Source of the DNA: Rubrobacter sp.
GTDB taxonomy: Bacteria > Actinomycetota > Rubrobacteria > Rubrobacterales > Rubrobacteraceae
Length of the DNA stretch: 7,944 nt
Assembly: GCA_013815485.1 (NCBI GenBank)
Contig: JACDGB010000070.1
Location: forward strand, 1 to 7,944
Direction: 5' to 3'
A program made the translations under genes and the position numbers. Each line of letters begins with the position of its first letter. Within the stretch, counting starts at the first letter, position 1. Shown here one piece after another: positions 5,273 to 7,944 of the stretch. The notes under the pieces are model-generated. The model was not told the origin of the DNA and did no database searches. It saw nothing but the letters and a program-made list of their open reading frames with translations.

Positions 5273-6625
5273 TTATACATCGGAAGATCGGGCACGGCTA
5301 CCGTCAGGCGTCCCGAACCCAGCGACCGCCTCGCGTGCGAGCCTCAGAAGCGTGTCGTCTATTCCTTCCCCCAGTGGCTCGTTGTCGCAGTAAAACACTG
5401 GCTTCCCTTCCGAGGCCCCGCGCCGCGTCACCACGTCCACCGCGGCGGCCTTTATCTCCGTGAGGTACGCCTCCACCCCGGACATCGCATCCAGGTCCTC
5501 GGCCAGCCACCGCCGATCCGAGAGGTTCCCCGATGCCGCCACCACCTCGCATCCATGATGTGCCTGGAGATGATCCGCCAGATTACGCAGCACCGCCGGT
5601 GGCGCGGTCGAGACGTAGGCGACTCGCAAGCCCTCCACATCCCCCACCGGGCGCGGACGAAACACGGTTGGAATGACGGGGAGTTCCGGCTTTACTTCAT
5701 GCACGGCCTCCACTATGCCTTCGACCTTCGCTGTATCGGCCATCGGTTCCTCGCTCATCGTGAGAAGGAGGAGGTCGGAGATCAAGAGCCGGTACGCGCC
5801 CAGGAAACCGGCGATGTACTCAGGGTCCTGGTGAGCCCCGGCCACCAAAACCCTTCGGTCCACCGCGACCGGTGGCACCGCCGCCCCCGACCCATCGAAG
5901 ACCGTGATGCCGGTATCGAGCGTATTGGCTATCTGCGCGCCTTCGAGCACGTTGGAGACGAAGGGTTCTCCGGCGAGCCCTCCGCCACAGCGGCGGCAGC
6001 CGACGGTGGTGACGCGGCTCAGGGCGGCCGTTTCGTAGTAATCACTCGCCGCGTGGGCTCCGCGCTCCAGTGCCTCCAGCAGGTATTCGCTCCCGACCTC
6101 CAGTTTGTGGCCTTCGATGACCTCCGGGCGCGGTGGCCCGCCGCGTCCCATCGAGACGACGCCGGGGTCAAAGCCCTCCCGCGCCAACAGCCGCGCCAGA
6201 TACCCCGATATCGCCGTCTTCCCCACCCTTTTGCCCGTACCGATGACGGCGAGCGAAGGCTTGGTCGAGACCGGGCGAAGGTTCGGCGGCCTGAGATCGA
6301 AGTCGCTCCCACGGTAACTCGCTCCGGCGGCGAGGACCACGGATGCTATCCGCATCCGCTCCCGGTAGCCGATGACCGGCTCATCGGATAAATCCACGAC
6401 CTGATCCGTATCCGGGTATTCCACCAGAGCCTTCGAGACGGCGGAGACCGGGTCTTTCGCCTTCACGAGAGGCAGGCCGTAGTCCGCATCGGCCTTGATC
6501 TTCTCGGTCCCCCCGAGGAACACGGCGGCCACTCCCCGCACGCCAAACGTTTCCTCCACGCTCCTCATCGCGTCGAGCACGACGGGCGGATAATGCTCGC
6601 CGTCGATCAGGAAGAGGGCTCGCAC
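5273..6625 (-). CDS. Cyclic 2,3-diphosphoglycerate synthetase homologue (COG2403-type P-loop protein)
   Basis: The characterised member of this family, from the hyperthermophilic methanogen Methanothermus fervidus, uses ATP to close 2,3-diphosphoglycerate into cyclic 2,3-diphosphoglycerate, a solute linked to heat and osmotic stability. The 450-residue product has the expected length. It starts with MRALFLIDGEHYPPVV, the family's DGEHY signature, followed by VFLGGTEK (35-42). A central P-loop NTPase domain has Walker A GTGKRVGKT at 129-137 and a conserved-looking MGRGGPPRPE at 159-168. A CRRC pair with glycine run lies at 210-216, and TVFDGSGAAVPPV at 241-253 ends in the Asp-Gly-Ser-Gly type site. 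No signal peptide or membrane span is seen, so it should be cytosolic. GTG at 6625 has GGAAG 5 bases upstream, and the protein begins right at the family motif. The DUF805 gene ends 31 bases upstream. The family call rests on recognition of the motifs, and activity in bacteria is inferred, not known. Confidence 0.82.
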   Translation of the reverse strand: MRALFLIDGEHYPPVVLDAMRSVEETFGVRGVAAVFLGGTEKIKADADYGLPLVKAKDPVSAVSKALVEYPDTDQVVDLSDEPVIGYRERMRIASVVLAAGASYRGSDFDLRPPNLRPVSTKPSLAVIGTGKRVGKTAISGYLARLLAREGFDPGVVSMGRGGPPRPEVIEGHKLEVGSEYLLEALERGAHAASDYYETAALSRVTTVGCRRCGGGLAGEPFVSNVLEGAQIANTLDTGITVFDGSGAAVPPVAVDRRVLVAGAHQDPEYIAGFLGAYRLLISDLLLLTMSEEPMADTAKVEGIVEAVHEVKPELPVIPTVFRPRPVGDVEGLRVAYVSTAPPAVLRNLADHLQAHHGCEVVAASGNLSDRRWLAEDLDAMSGVEAYLTEIKAAAVDVVTRRGASEGKPVFYCDNEPLGEGIDDTLLRLAREAVAGFGTPDGSRARSSDV

Positions 6626-6656
6626 GAGGCTTCCGGCCCGGTTCGTCCGCGCAAAA

Positions 6657-7031
6657 CTACGCTACCCTGCTGGTCTTTGGATTGGGGCCAAACTGATTAT
6701 CGCCGGGTTGACTATCTTGCACGTTGAAGACCAGAAGAACAATTGTGCCGATAAGCGGGACCAGAGAGATAAGAATCCACCACCCGCTGCGGCCAGTATC
6801 GTGCAGCCGTCTAATAGATACGGCGAGGCTCGGAATCAATACGGCCAGGCTGTATATGCCGCTCAGTAAGCCTGCTCCCCCCTCCGCACCAGGAGTGCCG
6901 AGAACAGCATCAATTATCGACAGCACAATACTAATAAGCACGGTGAACAGGACGAAGTACCAATACTCTTTCCGCCTGGACCGCCCGCCAAACACCGCGT
7001 ATTTCTTCAACACATCGAGGTACCAGCTCAC
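6657..7031 (-). CDS. DUF805 family small membrane protein
   Basis: The 124-residue product is a full-length DUF805 protein, a family of small inner-membrane proteins of unknown function. Signatures are GGRSRRKEYWYFVLF at 15-29 (Arg/Lys-Glu-Tyr-Trp box), IPSLAVSIRRLHDTGRSGWW at 66-85 with the RRLHDTGRSGWW core, and NQFGPNPKT at 112-120 near the C-terminus. Three hydrophobic stretches at about 25-44, 54-75 and 84-103 are likely spans, with the RRLHD box as a cytoplasmic loop. The start is GTG at 7031: GAGGAG at 7043-7038 lies 6 bases before it, whereas an ATG at 7036 gives only ATG ACG TGA. The gene is AT-richer than its neighbours, roughly 50% GC by eye, and uses many A/T-ending codons (ATT, ATA, AAT), which may mean recent acquisition. 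Nothing in the neighbours points to its role. Confidence 0.93.
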   Translation of the reverse strand: MSWYLDVLKKYAVFGGRSRRKEYWYFVLFTVLISIVLSIIDAVLGTPGAEGGAGLLSGIYSLAVLIPSLAVSIRRLHDTGRSGWWILISLVPLIGTIVLLVFNVQDSQPGDNQFGPNPKTSRVA

Positions 7032-7037
7032 GTCATT

Positions 7038-7043
7038 CTCCTC
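7038..7043 (-). promoter_or_regulatory. Ribosome binding site of the DUF805 gene
   Basis: GAGGAG on the minus strand, 6 bases before the GTG at 7031. The spacing is good for the GTG and far too short for the nearby ATG at 7036, so it settles the start codon. Confidence 0.6.
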
Positions 7044-7099
7044 ATCCGCGCCGTCAGGGACAGTTCCACGTCATTTTAAAGCAGGACGAGGCTTTCCCG

Positions 7100-7909
7100 C
7101 TACTGGTCGCCGGGGATGGAGATCTCCGAGTCTATCTTGTCTTCGTAGCGGGAATACTGGTTGGTCTCGGAGTCGAAGTCCACGTATAGTTCGCGCTCCT
7201 TGAACGGGTATTTGCGGAAGACCTGAACCCTGCTGCCCTCTATCTCGATGATGTTGTAGCAGGGACGGGTGTTGCCCCGGAGGCGGGTCGTTGAGGAGGT
7301 TCCGGCGTTCACGATGAACATGTTCTCCAGTTTCCACGAGTACGGTACGTGCTTATGCCCCGAGAGAACCAGGTCAACGCCTACTTCGTCCAGAAGCTCC
7401 AGCATGTCGCCCGCGTCGAAGATGATGTTCCGCTCGCGTCCCGTGCCGGGGATCGGGATCAAGTGGTGGTGGATGACGAAGATCTTCAACTTCTCGCCCG
7501 CTCCGGCGAAGGCGTCGCGGATGAACTCGTAATGCTCGCGCCCCACCCGCCCATCGTTCAGGTCCGGCTCCGATGAGTCTACCCCGACCATCACGGCGTC
7601 ATCGAAGCTGATCGCCGAATACCGCTCCCCGAATAGCCGCTCGAAGTGGATGTATCCGACGTTGCGCGAGTCGTGGTTGCCGGGAATGACCATCACGTTC
7701 TCGCAGTGGAAACGCCGCACGTACTCGGCCGCCATCTCGAACTCCTGCCGGTAACCCGCGTCCGTCAGGTCGCCGGAGACCACGACCGCCGCCGGGTTCA
7801 GGTCGTTTATTTCGAGGATCGAGCGTTCGAGGAGGTCGGAGACGAAGTACGGGCTGCCGCAGTGGATGTCGCTGATCTGGCATATCGTCAATCGCCCGTC
7901 CGCGCCCAT
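7100..7909 (-). CDS. Calcineurin-like metallophosphoesterase (CpdA/Icc-like)
   Basis: The 269-residue product is a binuclear metallophosphoesterase. The metal-ligand blocks appear in order: DIH at 14-16, GDLTD at 46-50, GNHD at 77-80, HHH at 147-149 and GHKH at 184-187, together giving the usual set of Asp, Asn and His ligands. The closest textbook relatives are the class III cyclic nucleotide phosphodiesterases and related phosphodiesterases, but the sequence alone does not give the substrate; lipid-headgroup or nucleotide targets are equally possible. The C-terminal 50 residues, rich in acidic and aromatic residues, form the beta strands and tail after the core. No signal peptide or membrane span is visible, so it is probably cytosolic. 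ATG at 7909 puts the first beta strand at residue 7; the upstream run of six Gs is only 2 bases away, a mediocre ribosome site, and no other in-frame start occurs in the remaining 35 bases of the window. It is 68 bases upstream of the DUF805 gene, and no terminator is seen there. Confidence 0.92.
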   Translation of the reverse strand: MGADGRLTICQISDIHCGSPYFVSDLLERSILEINDLNPAAVVVSGDLTDAGYRQEFEMAAEYVRRFHCENVMVIPGNHDSRNVGYIHFERLFGERYSAISFDDAVMVGVDSSEPDLNDGRVGREHYEFIRDAFAGAGEKLKIFVIHHHLIPIPGTGRERNIIFDAGDMLELLDEVGVDLVLSGHKHVPYSWKLENMFIVNAGTSSTTRLRGNTRPCYNIIEIEGSRVQVFRKYPFKERELYVDFDSETNQYSRYEDKIDSEISIPGDQ

Positions 7910-7944
7910 AACCCCCCGATATCTCGTCCCGAAATCGCCGCGAG

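Noticed and set aside
5555..6391. A 278-codon plus-strand open frame opposite the cDPG synthetase homologue
   Set aside because: His/Arg/Gly-rich shadow translation with no motif; the opposite strand carries a P-loop protein with clear signatures.

Overview
This is a 7.9 kb, high-GC stretch (about 60% by eye) with every gene on the minus strand, so transcription runs from high to low coordinates. It is mostly conserved chromosomal housekeeping DNA. The order glpX-rho-rpmE is also found in Bacillus (ywjI-rho-rpmE), and rpmE-DUF1385-prfA-prmC is a common continuation in Gram-positive and related lineages. High GC, frequent GTG/TTG starts, a Rho with a long charged insert, and an archaeal-type cyclic 2,3-diphosphoglycerate synthetase suggest a deep-branching actinobacterium of the Rubrobacter/Thermoleophilia kind. 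That placement is inference, not proof.

In order of transcription: a calcineurin-like metallophosphoesterase (7909-7100); a small DUF805 membrane protein with visibly lower GC (7031-6657); a 450-residue homologue of cyclic 2,3-diphosphoglycerate synthetase (6625-5273); a strong hairpin, probably a terminator (5253-5229); a roughly 95-base leader with two tiny upstream frames; a GlpX-family (class II fructose-1,6-bisphosphatase) homologue (5132-4113); rho (4056-2548); rpmE (2430-2215); a DUF1385/YqhQ-type membrane protein (2207-1293); prfA for release factor 1 (1291-197); and the start of prmC, the release-factor glutamine methyltransferase (193 to the window edge).

The block from rho to prmC is an information-processing cluster: transcription termination, a ribosomal protein, a peptide release factor and the enzyme that methylates that factor's GGQ glutamine. 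The rpmE-DUF1385-prfA-prmC junctions are 1 to 7 bases, with ribosome binding sites overlapping the preceding stop or final codons, which implies translational coupling.

The most interesting point is the GlpX homologue. It occupies the syntenic glpX position and its C-terminal half is canonical, but most of the N-terminal metal and catalytic residues of GlpX are replaced (equivalents of E. coli Asp33, Glu57, Asp85 and Thr90), and the loop carrying the GEGE motif is rebuilt and longer. It is either not a fructose-1,6-bisphosphatase or a strongly altered one. It lies directly downstream of a gene family associated with the unusual solute cyclic 2,3-diphosphoglycerate. I see no CRISPR array, mobile element, tRNA, rRNA or defence system.
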